Origin: Candidatus Lokiarchaeota archaeon
GTDB taxonomy: Archaea > Asgardarchaeota > Thorarchaeia > Thorarchaeales > Thorarchaeaceae
Direction of reading: 5' to 3'
Assembly (NCBI GenBank): GCA_014730275.1
Contig: WJIL01000016.1
Coordinates: 62,001 to 126,000 of the forward strand
DNA: 64,000 bases
Shown here: one piece after another, positions 45,226 through 53,415 of the stretch
Layout: every line of letters begins with the position of its first letter
Numbering within the stretch: position 1 is the first letter of the stretch
Translations under genes and position numbers: made by a program
The notes under the pieces: generated by a model
Told to the model about the DNA's origin: nothing
The model's input: only the letters and a program-made list of their open reading frames with translations
Databases searched by the model: none

Positions 45226-45256
45226 CGGGTGTCTTCAATATACAACCCCTACGGGC
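45226..45256 (+). other. tRNA-Ser anticodon-loop intron (31 bases, position 37/38)
   Basis: It lies at the canonical archaeal intron site, one base after anticodon GGA. The central helix pairs ctgg (45220-45223) with acgg (45251-45254), with one mismatch. The intron body pairs gggt (45227-45230) with accc (45245-45248). The exact ends depend on this pairing. Confidence 0.65.
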
Positions 45257-45402
45257 AGCTGCTGTCCTTTGTGGACGCGTGCGTTCGAATCGCACTCCGG
45301 GCGCTTCTCTTACCAAAAGTGCGCCGCTTCATGATAACTATTATAAGGTCACTTCATTCACCCCGGAGTGAATCAGACCAGATAATAATGAGGCTGTAGA
45401 CC

Positions 45403-45888
45403 ATGTCCGAACAGAAGTATAGACACATCGTCCGATTGGCCGGTACAGACATTCCTGGAGAGGAGGATATCCTCCAAGGGTTAACCCAGATTACCGGAGT
45501 AGGTCTTAGAGTGGCGAAAGGTATAACTCGCCGCCTAGGACTTGATGGATCAACACGGATCGGTTTTGTGAGCGAAGAACAAGTTGAGAAGATAGAGGAC
45601 ATGCTCGACGATCCAGTTAGCAAAGGTTTTCCCAAATGGTATGTGAACAGACAACGGGATCGAGTCAGCGGAAAGAATCTACATCTTCTTGGGTCTGATT
45701 TGAGATTCGCACAGCGAACAGATATTGAGCGATTGAAGCGGATTCGATGCTGGAGAGGTGTACGTCATCAGTTGGGCCTCAAGGTACGTGGTCAACGAAC
45801 ACGGACTACCGGTCGTGGTGGTATGGCTGTTGGTGTATCCAGAAAGCGAATCAAGCGAGAGAGACGAGAAGCCGAGGAAGAAGAGTAG
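45403..45888 (+). CDS. rps13: Ribosomal protein uS13
   Basis: Small-subunit head protein of 161 residues that contacts the P-site tRNA and the B1 bridges. The archaeal uS13 pattern is clear: HIVRLAGTDIPGEEDI, ITGVGLRVAKGITRRLG, RCWRGVRHQLGLKVRGQRTR and TTGRGG. A lysine/glutamate-rich tail ends it. A TATA-like attataagg (about 45340-45348) and a dyad attcac/gtgaat (45356-45373) lie upstream. First gene of uS13-uS4-uS11. Confidence 0.96.
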   Translation: MSEQKYRHIVRLAGTDIPGEEDILQGLTQITGVGLRVAKGITRRLGLDGSTRIGFVSEEQVEKIEDMLDDPVSKGFPKWYVNRQRDRVSGKNLHLLGSDLRFAQRTDIERLKRIRCWRGVRHQLGLKVRGQRTRTTGRGGMAVGVSRKRIKRERREAEEEE

Positions 45889-45900
45889 GAGAGATAAGCT

Positions 45901-46491
45901 ATGGGAGATCCAAGACGACAACAGAAGCACTATGTGATACCCAAGCGACCTTTTGATTCGGATCGCTTCGAAAGCGAACTACAGCTAATTGGAACATATG
46001 GCTTGCGAAATAAGAAGGAGCTTTGGATTCATAGAACAAAGCTCTCGGACTACCGACGACAAGCTCGGAATATCCTAGCTCTTCCACCAGAAGAGCGACA
46101 TGAACCGACAAAAGAATTGATTAAGAAACTAGAGCGTCTTGGTGTTCTGTCGGGCGAAGCTACACTCGACACGGTACTCGATCTTACAGTTGAAGATCTC
46201 CTAGAGCGGAGGCTTCAGACAATTGTTTTCAAGAAGGGAATGGCCTCTTCATTGCACCATGCTAGGCAACTAGTTGCTCATGGTCATATTGCTCTCGATA
46301 GAGCAAGGGTAATGACCCCGAGCAGAATCATTAAAACCTCCGAGCAAGAGCTAATTGACTATGCCCCCGGCTCACCACTCAATGATGAGTCACATCCTGC
46401 TAGAGTGGCAGCTGCTGAAACAGCCGAAATGATGGCTGAGACAGGGGGGCCTTCACGCGACAGATATAATGAACCGGGTCAACCCGATTAG
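45901..46491 (+). CDS. rps4: Ribosomal protein uS4
   Basis: Primary 16S rRNA-binding protein of 196 residues. Archaeal uS4 landmarks are RRQQKHYVIPKRPFDSDRF, YGLRNKKELWIHRTKL and an S4 RNA-binding domain (LEDLLERRLQTIV region through ARQLVAHGHIALDRARV). The ATG is 12 bases after the uS13 stop. Confidence 0.95.
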   Translation: MGDPRRQQKHYVIPKRPFDSDRFESELQLIGTYGLRNKKELWIHRTKLSDYRRQARNILALPPEERHEPTKELIKKLERLGVLSGEATLDTVLDLTVEDLLERRLQTIVFKKGMASSLHHARQLVAHGHIALDRARVMTPSRIIKTSEQELIDYAPGSPLNDESHPARVAAAETAEMMAETGGPSRDRYNEPGQPD

Positions 46492-46504
46492 GAGATAATA
46501 AGAA

Positions 46505-46906
46505 ATGAGCAAGAAAGACAATCGGGATAAATGGGCAATTGCCCACATTTATGCTTCATACAACGATACTATTGTACATCTCACGGATATCACTGGTGCC
46601 GAGACTATTTCACGCAAATCTGGTGGAATGGTTGTTAAGGCAGACCGAAACGAATCCTCGCCTCATGCTGCGATGCAGGCTGCTTTCCAAGCTGCTCGAG
46701 AAGCAAAGGACAAAGGAATCTATGGTATCCACATTCGTGTACGTGCTCCTGGGGGACACGGTCCAAAAACTCCTGGACCTGGTGCACAGGCAGCTATTCG
46801 TGCCCTAAGCAGAGCAGGGCTCAGGATTGGTATTATTGACGAAGTTACTCCCATTCCACACGATGGTACACGAAAACCAGGTGGCCGACGAGGCCGCAGA
46901 GTCTGA
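46505..46906 (+). CDS. rps11: Ribosomal protein uS11
   Basis: Platform protein of 133 residues near the mRNA exit. Landmarks are [37 protein letters not shown], and the C-terminal [20 protein letters not shown]. Third gene of the cluster, 13 bases after uS4. In many archaea RNA polymerase subunit D (rpoD) follows; here tiaS follows on the opposite strand. Confidence 0.96.
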   Translation: MSKKDNRDKWAIAHIYASYNDTIVHLTDITGAETISRKSGGMVVKADRNESSPHAAMQAAFQAAREAKDKGIYGIHIRVRAPGGHGPKTPGPGAQAAIRALSRAGLRIGIIDEVTPIPHDGTRKPGGRRGRRV

Positions 46907-46936
46907 TCAAGCTTTCAATTGCTTGCAGTCCCTACA

Positions 46937-48271
46937 TTAGGGCATGTGCCATTTCTTGATAAGCTCACTAGGTCTACCGCTGTTTTGCTTTCCTACTCTG
47001 GCGTGAGGTCTAGTTAGATGCCGTTGGGCTCTGAGCGGCGGTAAGTATAGCTTTTTTGAGAGTTCTCGAGGTATCACTTCTTTGATTTTCTTCCCATCAC
47101 GAGCCCTGAAACCACAGTTTTTGCACTTGTAGCCCTTATTGCGTCCGGCGCTTGTCATTCGCCGAGAACATTCCGGACATATTGGATTGTGATACTTCGC
47201 TTTTTCTGCTAGTTCAATGACTTCCATTCCTTCCACATTAACAGTCATACCATGAGTTCGTGAAGCGGGACGTATCCCTGAATGCAGTATCAGTTTATCC
47301 CCGGGTATCAGTTTCAGCACGGTCTTCCTGAAATCCCCGGTTGGTTCGTATGCTGCACAATCGATAGTTCCAGTAGCATCTGACACTTGGAATATAGCAT
47401 GCCCTCCCTCTATCATTTCTGGTTTTGATTTGACCTCACAGAAAACGGTTGCAGCCATATAGGGTCTTAGATTTTCGATTTCGACCCTATGTTGGAGGTG
47501 TTCACCCGTTCCTTGATTGGTTCTAAAAAGCAACCATCTTTCTCTATTTGGAGTACTCTGCACCATCTTCCCAGCTGTAACTGTGTCAACGGCATTCTCA
47601 CCTCGTACGCCATAAACAACGGGATCTGGACCATGAGGAGCGATTAGGACCCTTCCTGTTCGACGATCAATGTTGGAAAAAACAGTATTGTCCATTTTCT
47701 TGTCCATCTTTCTTACAGATTTGGGTTCGACACCTCTATCCCGGGAGTGATCCTCTTGACTCCGGTAGGCTATGAATTCGTAAGTGTAATCATCAAAGAG
47801 TTGATTCCCAATTGCGGAAAGGGCTCCTATGAGTCCACGTTTGTTCCCATAGGCATGAACATCCACTTCCAGTTCCTCAATGAGGCGGCGGACAAAGGTT
47901 ATTGGAATTACTCGCCAGAGTGCCCGTTTTGATAGAGCTACGAGCATGGATGGTACTTCCCCTTTTACAAGCACAATTCCGGGGTTTGTATTCAAGTATT
48001 CCTCATCTATGTATTCCTCGATGGCCTTCTGGAGGATATTTTGAATGCTATCAATGTGCTTTTCTTCTGTCTTGAATCGAAGCGCAATCGAACCATTCCC
48101 TCGTGTGCGATAGGGTATGTTAGGATTCAACCTGATGAGATTAGGGTAGTCGAGCCACTCTACTTCGAGGGCATCTAGCTTTTCGACAATGATACTACCA
48201 AAATGAGTCGTACATCTTCCCCGGGGACTATCAATGTCATCGAAACCTATATGCAGCGTTTTGCGAGTCAT
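46937..48271 (-). CDS. tiaS: tRNA(Ile2) 2-agmatinylcytidine synthetase
   Basis: Archaea-specific enzyme of 444 residues that attaches agmatine to C34 of tRNA-Ile(CAU), so that it reads AUA. The N-terminal catalytic part begins LHIGFDDIDSPRGRCTTHF, with VEWLDYPNLIRLNPNIPYRT next. An OB-fold (PYMAATVFCEVKSKPEMIEG) and a zinc ribbon (CPECSRRMTSAGRNKGYKC, CGFRARDG) are near the C-terminus. Its start overlaps the stop of the upstream zinc-finger gene (TAATG). Confidence 0.94.
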   Translation of the reverse strand: MTRKTLHIGFDDIDSPRGRCTTHFGSIIVEKLDALEVEWLDYPNLIRLNPNIPYRTRGNGSIALRFKTEEKHIDSIQNILQKAIEEYIDEEYLNTNPGIVLVKGEVPSMLVALSKRALWRVIPITFVRRLIEELEVDVHAYGNKRGLIGALSAIGNQLFDDYTYEFIAYRSQEDHSRDRGVEPKSVRKMDKKMDNTVFSNIDRRTGRVLIAPHGPDPVVYGVRGENAVDTVTAGKMVQSTPNRERWLLFRTNQGTGEHLQHRVEIENLRPYMAATVFCEVKSKPEMIEGGHAIFQVSDATGTIDCAAYEPTGDFRKTVLKLIPGDKLILHSGIRPASRTHGMTVNVEGMEVIELAEKAKYHNPICPECSRRMTSAGRNKGYKCKNCGFRARDGKKIKEVIPRELSKKLYLPPLRAQRHLTRPHARVGKQNSGRPSELIKKWHMP

Positions 48272-48540
48272 TATTCATCCGCTCGACAGTTGTCACAAAT
48301 GGTGGCTTCACCATCTTTGACCCCGTGATCTTCACATACAAGTCGACCACAAACATCACAAGCTCGTGAAGCCAAGTATTCCTCACAGATATAGCAACGG
48401 GCCTCCATGCATACCAGACAAATCCCTTCTTGTTCCAACACATCATCTCTACAGACATAGGCTCCACACATGCTGCATTGTGTTAGTGTGGAGTCAGAGT
48501 CTCCACAGATTTCACATGACTCGCCCGGGTTAAACAGCAT
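48271..48540 (-). CDS. Small zinc-finger protein, HIT/B-box-like
   Basis: Protein of 89 residues from ATG 48540 (MLFNPGESCEICGD). It holds about 14 cysteines and one histidine, arranged as CEICGDSDSTLTQCSMCG, CRDDVLEQEGICLVC, CYICEEYLASRACDVCG and CEDHGVKDGEATICDNC. It can form four or so zinc knuckles of treble-clef or B-box-like spacing. It is coupled to tiaS by a one-base overlap. The role is unknown; a partner or RNA-binding helper of TiaS is only a guess. Confidence 0.7.
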   Translation of the reverse strand: MLFNPGESCEICGDSDSTLTQCSMCGAYVCRDDVLEQEGICLVCMEARCYICEEYLASRACDVCGRLVCEDHGVKDGEATICDNCRADE

Positions 48541-48605
48541 GATATTCACAAATGAAAAGCTGAATGACAAACCTGAAATTTGTTGTGGAATGGGTTGTAT
48601 GTATC

Positions 48606-49145
48606 ATGGCAGAAGTTGAACAGCGGCGCCCTCAAGTGCTCATCTATCACACCGGACAATGCGATCCGAAGAAATGCACGGGTTTGAGGCTTGAGCGGAT
48701 GAAGAAAGCGAAGACCCTCAATCACATACGTCAGATTCCCCATGGGTCAGTTGTCCTTAATCCCATTTCCGAAGTGGCATTCTCAGTCGCAGACCGTCAA
48801 TCCATGTTTCGTCGTGGCCTTGTAGCGCTTGATTGTTCGTGGCGTCAGGCAGAATCGATTTTTCGTGAGGCACGCCAGGGTATCCAGCGCGCCCTGCCCT
48901 ATCTTCTTGCAGCTAATCCCATCAATACGTACAAGCCAATCAAGCTTTCAACAGCTGAGGCCCTTGCTGCAGCCCTATATATAGCAGGTCTGAAGGAAAG
49001 AGCTGAAGATTTGCTATCTGTTTTCAAGTGGGGTCCCAACTTCATAGTTCTGAACAAAGAATGGTTGGATGCTTATGCTGAATGCCGTACCAGCTCAGAG
49101 GTTGTGGAGGTTCAATCTGAAATCATGGAATTTCATAAAAAATGA
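48606..49145 (+). CDS. Tsr3 rRNA aminocarboxypropyltransferase
   Basis: SPOUT-like enzyme of 179 residues that transfers the 3-amino-3-carboxypropyl group of SAM to a pseudouridine in small-subunit rRNA (helix 31). Landmarks are HTGQCDPKKCTGLRLERM, VALDCSWRQAE, ALPYLLAANPINTYKPIKLS and FKWGPNFIVLN. The start at ATG 48606 (MAEVEQRRPQ) is preferred over 48564, which runs into the divergent gene's leader. Confidence 0.92.
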   Translation: MAEVEQRRPQVLIYHTGQCDPKKCTGLRLERMKKAKTLNHIRQIPHGSVVLNPISEVAFSVADRQSMFRRGLVALDCSWRQAESIFREARQGIQRALPYLLAANPINTYKPIKLSTAEALAAALYIAGLKERAEDLLSVFKWGPNFIVLNKEWLDAYAECRTSSEVVEVQSEIMEFHKK

Positions 49146-49270
49146 CCTACTAATTTTGAAGAGTGGCCAGATTCGGTTCAGTTTTCAGGATTTTTCTGAC
49201 AAATCATGTCGTACCCTTCGACATAGATTGGCTTTCGACAAAGAAAACTCATCAACTTCATGAAGAAAAA

Positions 49271-49626
49271 TGGCCTTGGTCCGAAGCAGTAACCCCAATT
49301 CTGTTCCGTCAATCATGTTACCAGCGATTGACCTCGCGACATCGAACTATCGCTCTCTACCCGGCGCCTCAGGTCGACTCGTCACAGGCGCACTCTTGAG
49401 ATTGCTCCCCAGTGTTGGGCCGTTTCATCGTTTCCAAGTAGATCCTCAGCAGAGCAATGAAGCTCCGCATCATGGTCGTTTCTTGCTTGGACGTGTCGTT
49501 TCTGCTCCCAGAGCGAGGCTCTCACCTCCCTGCTTTCGCAGGACTGGCATCGACACGGAGTTGGGAGTTTCCTCAGCGTTCTGTCCAATGGACGAACACC
49601 GTCAGTCGCTCTTTCGCTCCAAGGCT
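49271..49626 (-). ncRNA. rnpB: RNase P RNA (archaeal)
   Basis: On the minus strand the RNA begins with the P1 strand gccttgg (49619-49625) and ends with its partner ccaaggc (49273-49279). The conserved core element gaggaaactccc (49563-49574) follows about 50 bases in. The second core element acagaa (49299-49304), with ttggggttactgc after it, lies near the 3' end as in all RNase P RNAs. The length of about 355 bases is normal. A TATA-like ctttatgtt lies about 30 bases upstream. It catalyses 5' maturation of tRNA together with protein Rnp1, encoded at 63305-63589. Confidence 0.9.
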
Positions 49627-49712
49627 ATTGGTAATGATGTAATCTGAACATAAAGGGTTTGACCTAGTAGCACTTGCTAATCTTATCTATGCATAGAACG
49701 ATTCTACATTGC

Positions 49713-50708
49713 CTAGTCCCGTTTCCACATTGAAGGATACCGCCCTCGTTCCATCAATACGCGCTCCGTCACTGCAACAATTCCCGTGTTCTTCTTTGCT
49801 ATCTCATTGCTACTCCCTTGGCTGCGGGAAAGGGCAACAGCTTCACCCTTCATCGTCCTGAGAAGTACCATGTCTCCCTCTTTGATTCCTGTTGTAAGCC
49901 TGACAATGCCGTTTGCAGCCAAATCAGCTCCGTGACATATGGCATCAACAGCACTATCTCTGAGTTCTAGGTATGGAAGATGTTGAAGAGCATACTCAAC
50001 TGGGAGAAGATACTCGCGCAGTTCTTTCTCGTAACCATCATCTTTCCAGAAGCAATAGGCATCTTTGAGATCATACAGTGAGCAAGTGCGTTTCTCTTCT
50101 TTGAAGGGTCCAACTCTGGTTCTTCGGAGTTCTTTCATATGACCTCCGGTCCCCAAAGCGTCTCCCAAATCGTGGCAGAGCTTCCGGATGTATGTTCCTG
50201 CCTGACATCCTACTTTCATAAGAACAAGACGCCCTTTGATTTCAAGGACCTCATTATAGTATATTTCTCTAACCCGCAGTACTCTTTTCACGGAAGATCG
50301 CAATGGCGGCTTCTGGTATATTTTACCAGTGAATTCCTCGATAACCCGTTTGATTTCCGCTTCTGGTGTGCTTGCATGGAGCTCCAGTATTGTAATGTAT
50401 TCTTTACCAGCTGAAAGTAGAGCTTGCATAGCTTTGGTGCCATCTCCAATTCCCAATGGAAGCACCCCTGTTACCGCTGGATCCAAAGTTCCACCATGGC
50501 CAGCTTTGTCTGATCCGAGTATCTTTCGTGCCCACGTTGCTATTTCGTGACTGCTTGGTCCCGCTGGCTTGTCTAGACTGACAACTCCCTTGTCCAATAG
50601 ATGTTCAATTGGTATGTCTTTCGGACTCTCGAATCCATATGCTGGATTTGTAGAATCAGTCGCCTTGACTATGATGTCCCTTGGGCGATCTGCCGGCAGG
50701 ATGCCCAT
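49713..50708 (-). CDS. cbf5: rRNA/tRNA pseudouridine synthase Cbf5
   Basis: Catalytic subunit of H/ACA RNPs, of 331 residues, also able to modify tRNA U55. The catalytic Asp is D76 in KAGHGGTLDPAVTGVLPLG. The TruB core (CQAGTYIRKLCHDLG) is followed by a C-terminal PUA domain (about 250-325, GADLAANGIVRLTTGIKEGD). The start MGILPADRPRD at 50708 is preferred over an ATG at 50771 inside eL14. Last gene of the long ribosomal run. Confidence 0.94.
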   Translation of the reverse strand: MGILPADRPRDIIVKATDSTNPAYGFESPKDIPIEHLLDKGVVSLDKPAGPSSHEIATWARKILGSDKAGHGGTLDPAVTGVLPLGIGDGTKAMQALLSAGKEYITILELHASTPEAEIKRVIEEFTGKIYQKPPLRSSVKRVLRVREIYYNEVLEIKGRLVLMKVGCQAGTYIRKLCHDLGDALGTGGHMKELRRTRVGPFKEEKRTCSLYDLKDAYCFWKDDGYEKELREYLLPVEYALQHLPYLELRDSAVDAICHGADLAANGIVRLTTGIKEGDMVLLRTMKGEAVALSRSQGSSNEIAKKNTGIVAVTERVLMERGRYPSMWKRD

Positions 50709-50736
50709 ATGTTTCCCGTCCTGAATCTGACTCCAT

Positions 50737-51015
50737 TTAGAGCATTCTGATCTTGCTACGGAACTGTTCAATTAGCTCGGCACTCTCTAAGGCCTCAAGG
50801 ACTTCATCATCATCTGCTCCCTTTTCGATATCTAGCATTTCTTCCAAGGGCTCCAAATGCTTGATATTACAGGCCCGTCTTCGGACGCTGGATATATGCT
50901 TCGGCCCAGTGACCATTACATAATTCTCGTCCATCTCATCAACAACAACACAGTAGCTGCCAGCCTCTCGGCCAGCAGTCTTGACACAGATTCTGCCTGT
51001 TTCGTATAATTGCAT
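50737..51015 (-). CDS. rpl14e: Ribosomal protein eL14
   Basis: Large-subunit protein of 92 residues with an SH3-like fold: ETGRICVKTAGREAGSYCVV, then VMVTGPKHISSVRRRACNIK HLEPL. The position between cmk and cbf5 is the standard archaeal arrangement. Confidence 0.93.
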   Translation of the reverse strand: MQLYETGRICVKTAGREAGSYCVVVDEMDENYVMVTGPKHISSVRRRACNIKHLEPLEEMLDIEKGADDDEVLEALESAELIEQFRSKIRML

Positions 51016-51154
51016 TTGTTTTCACCAATCCTCGACCCCTCCCTCGTCAATCTGAATCCAAAGTCACCTCGGGGATTCATTCCGTTGGAAGGGGAGAATT
51101 ATGTGGCTAGTTTACTGGGCAAATATCAGCTTTGTGCTAGGCCCGGATGTGAGG

Positions 51155-51694
51155 CTACTTATATGAATCCAAGTGGCGAATTGCCGTTGAGAGAATTGAA
51201 ACAACGCCTTCAAGAGGATATATTTCTGTGTTTAAAATCAGGTCATATACAGAATGGTCGCTTATGTCGATTCCATAGTAGTCTTTGTACCTCTCACGTT
51301 CGCTCTCTTCTCTAGTTAGTGTCTCTTCCTTTGCATCTTCAAAAGTTGTTTCATCTCGGTCCGCTATTCTCTGCACTCTAATATCCAACGGCGCTGTTAG
51401 TAGAATGCGCAAATCAGCATGCTTTCCCGCCATCCATGCTGCCAATTGACCGTCTAGAATAACATTTCCTTTCTTGGCTTCAGCCTTGAGCCTTGCATCC
51501 AGCTTCATATCCACTTTCTTGTTATCTTCTGCATAAGCACTGAATTCCTCAAGATCCATTCCTTTCTCTGCAGCTAATCCCCTGAAAATTTGCCCTGCAG
51601 AGACTCTTCTAAGATTGAATTCTTTGGCTAGTCTGTCTGCAACGGAGCTCTTGCCGGTACCATGAAGGCCACCAAGAGTTACTACAAGAGCCAT
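51155..51694 (-). CDS. cmk: Cytidylate kinase
   Basis: Phosphorylates CMP and dCMP. The 179-residue protein has a P-loop TLGGLHGTGKSSVADRLA, the nucleotide-binding VILDGQLAAW and lid residues RDETTFEDAKEETLTREE. This is the archaeal Cmk subfamily in its usual place next to eL34 and eL14. The 140 bases between it and eL14 hold nothing recognisable. Confidence 0.93.
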   Translation of the reverse strand: MALVVTLGGLHGTGKSSVADRLAKEFNLRRVSAGQIFRGLAAEKGMDLEEFSAYAEDNKKVDMKLDARLKAEAKKGNVILDGQLAAWMAGKHADLRILLTAPLDIRVQRIADRDETTFEDAKEETLTREESERERYKDYYGIDISDHSVYDLILNTEIYPLEGVVSILSTAIRHLDSYK

Positions 51695-51698
51695 TCTA

Positions 51699-51965
51699 CT
51701 ATTCTCTTACCTGTCTTTTGATCAGTCTTCGTAATGCTTTGGGGCTCAAGACACCACCATAGGGTCTATTTGGTCGCTTTGATGACTTGCTTGATTTTCT
51801 GTTCAGGTTGTGTTTGGCCTCTTTTGGAAGATTCAGTTTCGTCCCGGTAATTGGACAACGACCTTTTGGTGAATAGAATTTCTCTCTATGCACTACGTGA
51901 CGTCCGCCTGGCGTGGTCTTTTTCCTGTTTGCTCTACCTCTTGTCAACTCTCCTGGTCTTGGCAT
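51699..51965 (-). CDS. rpl34e: Ribosomal protein eL34
   Basis: Large-subunit protein of 88 residues, rich in Arg and Lys. It starts MPRPGELTRGRANRKKTTPG and contains CPITGTKLN. Archaeal eL34 usually has a four-Cys zinc site; only one cysteine remains here, so zinc binding is lost. It is four bases upstream of cmk. Confidence 0.88.
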   Translation of the reverse strand: MPRPGELTRGRANRKKTTPGGRHVVHREKFYSPKGRCPITGTKLNLPKEAKHNLNRKSSKSSKRPNRPYGGVLSPKALRRLIKRQVRE

Positions 51966-52089
51966 GATTAATCACCGTTATTCGTTTTGTTCACGAGCAT
52001 TGTTTTCATCTTTTAAGGGCAATGGTCCACAGCTCTTTTCTTTGAAGTGGGTAAGCTGTGACATTGCCTCTAGTAAGAGCAAGTTTGTC

Positions 52090-52647
52090 TTACATCACTC
52101 GAGTTCCCATAATCCGTTGAAGGATTGACGATAGTCCAAGTCCTGACAGCAGATAAAATCCCCAGAAGGTCATTCCAAATCCTGCAGCTGTTGGAAACCC
52201 AATCCATCCAACAAGGAATGGTAGCACCTTGTGAACGCTGAAGGGCAATACCGCAACAATTAGATCTCCTTCGGGACCACTATAGAAACCCCGCAATATT
52301 GCGAAGAACAGGGCAAATGGGATGAAGAAGAAGAGTGAGGGCTTACAACGCTCAGAAAGCATCTCACGCTGAATCTTTTCTATGTATCCTCGTTTTCGCT
52401 CTAATTTCTTGAGCATCTTTTCGTCCTGACTTTCTTCTGCTTTCTTCTGGAGTTCTTGGAATTCCTTGATTTGCTTCTGATGTCGCTTCAATGTCCGCAT
52501 ATCTGCAAAACGTTTCATTGCAAGATTGCTGATACTTGATATTGTCACTGATACAAAAACCACAAACAGGGCTGAAAGGGGTGGTTCCCGGAAAATTGCG
52601 AATGTGGCAGTGAACCAATTCATGAAATCTGCGATTAGGTTCTGCAT
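52090..52647 (-). CDS. EMC3/TMCO1 family (DUF106) membrane insertase
   Basis: Oxa1-superfamily membrane protein of 185 residues. Three hydrophobic helices (about 18-40, 105-125, 145-175) are separated by a charged coiled coil (RHQKQIKEFQELQKKAEESQ). This is the archaeal homologue of eukaryotic EMC3 and TMCO1, which helps insert membrane proteins. Its location between secY-adkA and eL34 is conserved in archaea and fits a role beside SecY. Confidence 0.9.
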   Translation of the reverse strand: MQNLIADFMNWFTATFAIFREPPLSALFVVFVSVTISSISNLAMKRFADMRTLKRHQKQIKEFQELQKKAEESQDEKMLKKLERKRGYIEKIQREMLSERCKPSLFFFIPFALFFAILRGFYSGPEGDLIVAVLPFSVHKVLPFLVGWIGFPTAAGFGMTFWGFYLLSGLGLSSILQRIMGTRVM

Positions 52648-52653
52648 ATGTGG

Positions 52654-53244
52654 TTACTCCATTACTGTTTCTGCAAGCTTCGCAGCTGCTACCTCTGCTT
52701 TGCCTTGCCGATTCTTGATGATTCTTACAGTTGCACCAGTTAAGGTACCTGCCGCTGCTGCTGCGGCTCTGCACATCTCTTGGTGGGTTCTAATCTCGGT
52801 GGCCAGCTGCACGTCTCGGTTACGGGTCTCGTCTTGGGCACGCCTGCTGGCGATATTTTCAGGTTCTGCTTCAACCAACACGATGGTCTTTGGCATAATA
52901 GCCTTGACGACCCATTCCGGAAGACCAATTAGGAATCCATTGGGCGTCTCTATCAGGGTGTGAGTGTCAACAATAACTCGCGACGCTTCTGCTTTCTTTG
53001 CAATGGACTCTCCTGCGAGTCGTTGAATCTCTCGTTGTTTAGTAGTAGGTAGTTTTCGCATTTCATCTCGGTCGGTTACAAGACCTCGTTCTGAAGCCAC
53101 CTCAAACATCTCTGTACCGAAATTGATAACATTGACTTCTTCACCATGTTCTTCATCAACGGCTTCAACAGCGCCATCAATGACTGTGGTCTTACCAACG
53201 CCTGGAATTCCAGTTGCTATTACGACATTTCTTGCATCGCTCAT
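52654..53244 (-). CDS. adkA: Archaeal adenylate kinase
   Basis: AdkA-type nucleotide kinase of 196 residues, distinct from bacterial Adk. The P-loop is VIATGIPGVGKTTVIDGAV; INFGTEMFEVASERGLVTDR and VDTHTLIETPNGFLIGLP are family landmarks. The ATG at 53244 has ggtga seven bases before it; a GTG at 53256 lies inside that ribosome site. It follows secY in the same operon. Confidence 0.93.
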   Translation of the reverse strand: MSDARNVVIATGIPGVGKTTVIDGAVEAVDEEHGEEVNVINFGTEMFEVASERGLVTDRDEMRKLPTTKQREIQRLAGESIAKKAEASRVIVDTHTLIETPNGFLIGLPEWVVKAIMPKTIVLVEAEPENIASRRAQDETRNRDVQLATEIRTHQEMCRAAAAAAGTLTGATVRIIKNRQGKAEVAAAKLAETVME

Positions 53245-53415
53245 GTTATTGGTCACCTGTCGTATCGTATTGGCTCATCAGCTATCAGGCTTTTAATAGT
53301 TCCTTCCCTCGTACATGAATCGAATCATGGCTGTCTTTTGTCTATAGAGTATTTTTGGTATTCTTTTCACTGGAGGGGTGGCCCCCTCCAGATCAGATTT
53401 CGCACAGTAGTATGG

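Larger units (their letters stand above)
45159..45303 (+). tRNA. tRNA-Ser (anticodon GGA), with two introns
   Basis: A class II tRNA hidden in 145 bases. The acceptor stem is gcccgga (45159-45165) with tccgggc (45296-45302) and discriminator g. The T arm is gtgcg-ttcgaat-cgcac (45279-45295). The long variable arm at 45263-45278 pairs gtcc with ggac. The anticodon stem is gcagc (45215-45219) with gctgc (45258-45262), loop CUGGAAA, anticodon GGA at 45222-45224. Removing 45179-45208 (D-loop intron) and 45226-45256 (intron at 37/38) leaves 84 bases with a 10-base D loop (A14, G18, G19, A21 all present). CCA is not encoded. Intron ends are inferred from bulge-helix-bulge pairing. Confidence 0.85.

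Noticed and set aside
45177-45371. A 64-codon frame over the tRNA region
   Set aside because: It lies inside the tRNA-Ser gene, which is supported by complete stem pairing.
49270-49647. A 125-codon open frame on the plus strand
   Set aside because: It runs antisense across the RNase P RNA. Its composition and lack of motifs fit a chance frame over structured RNA.
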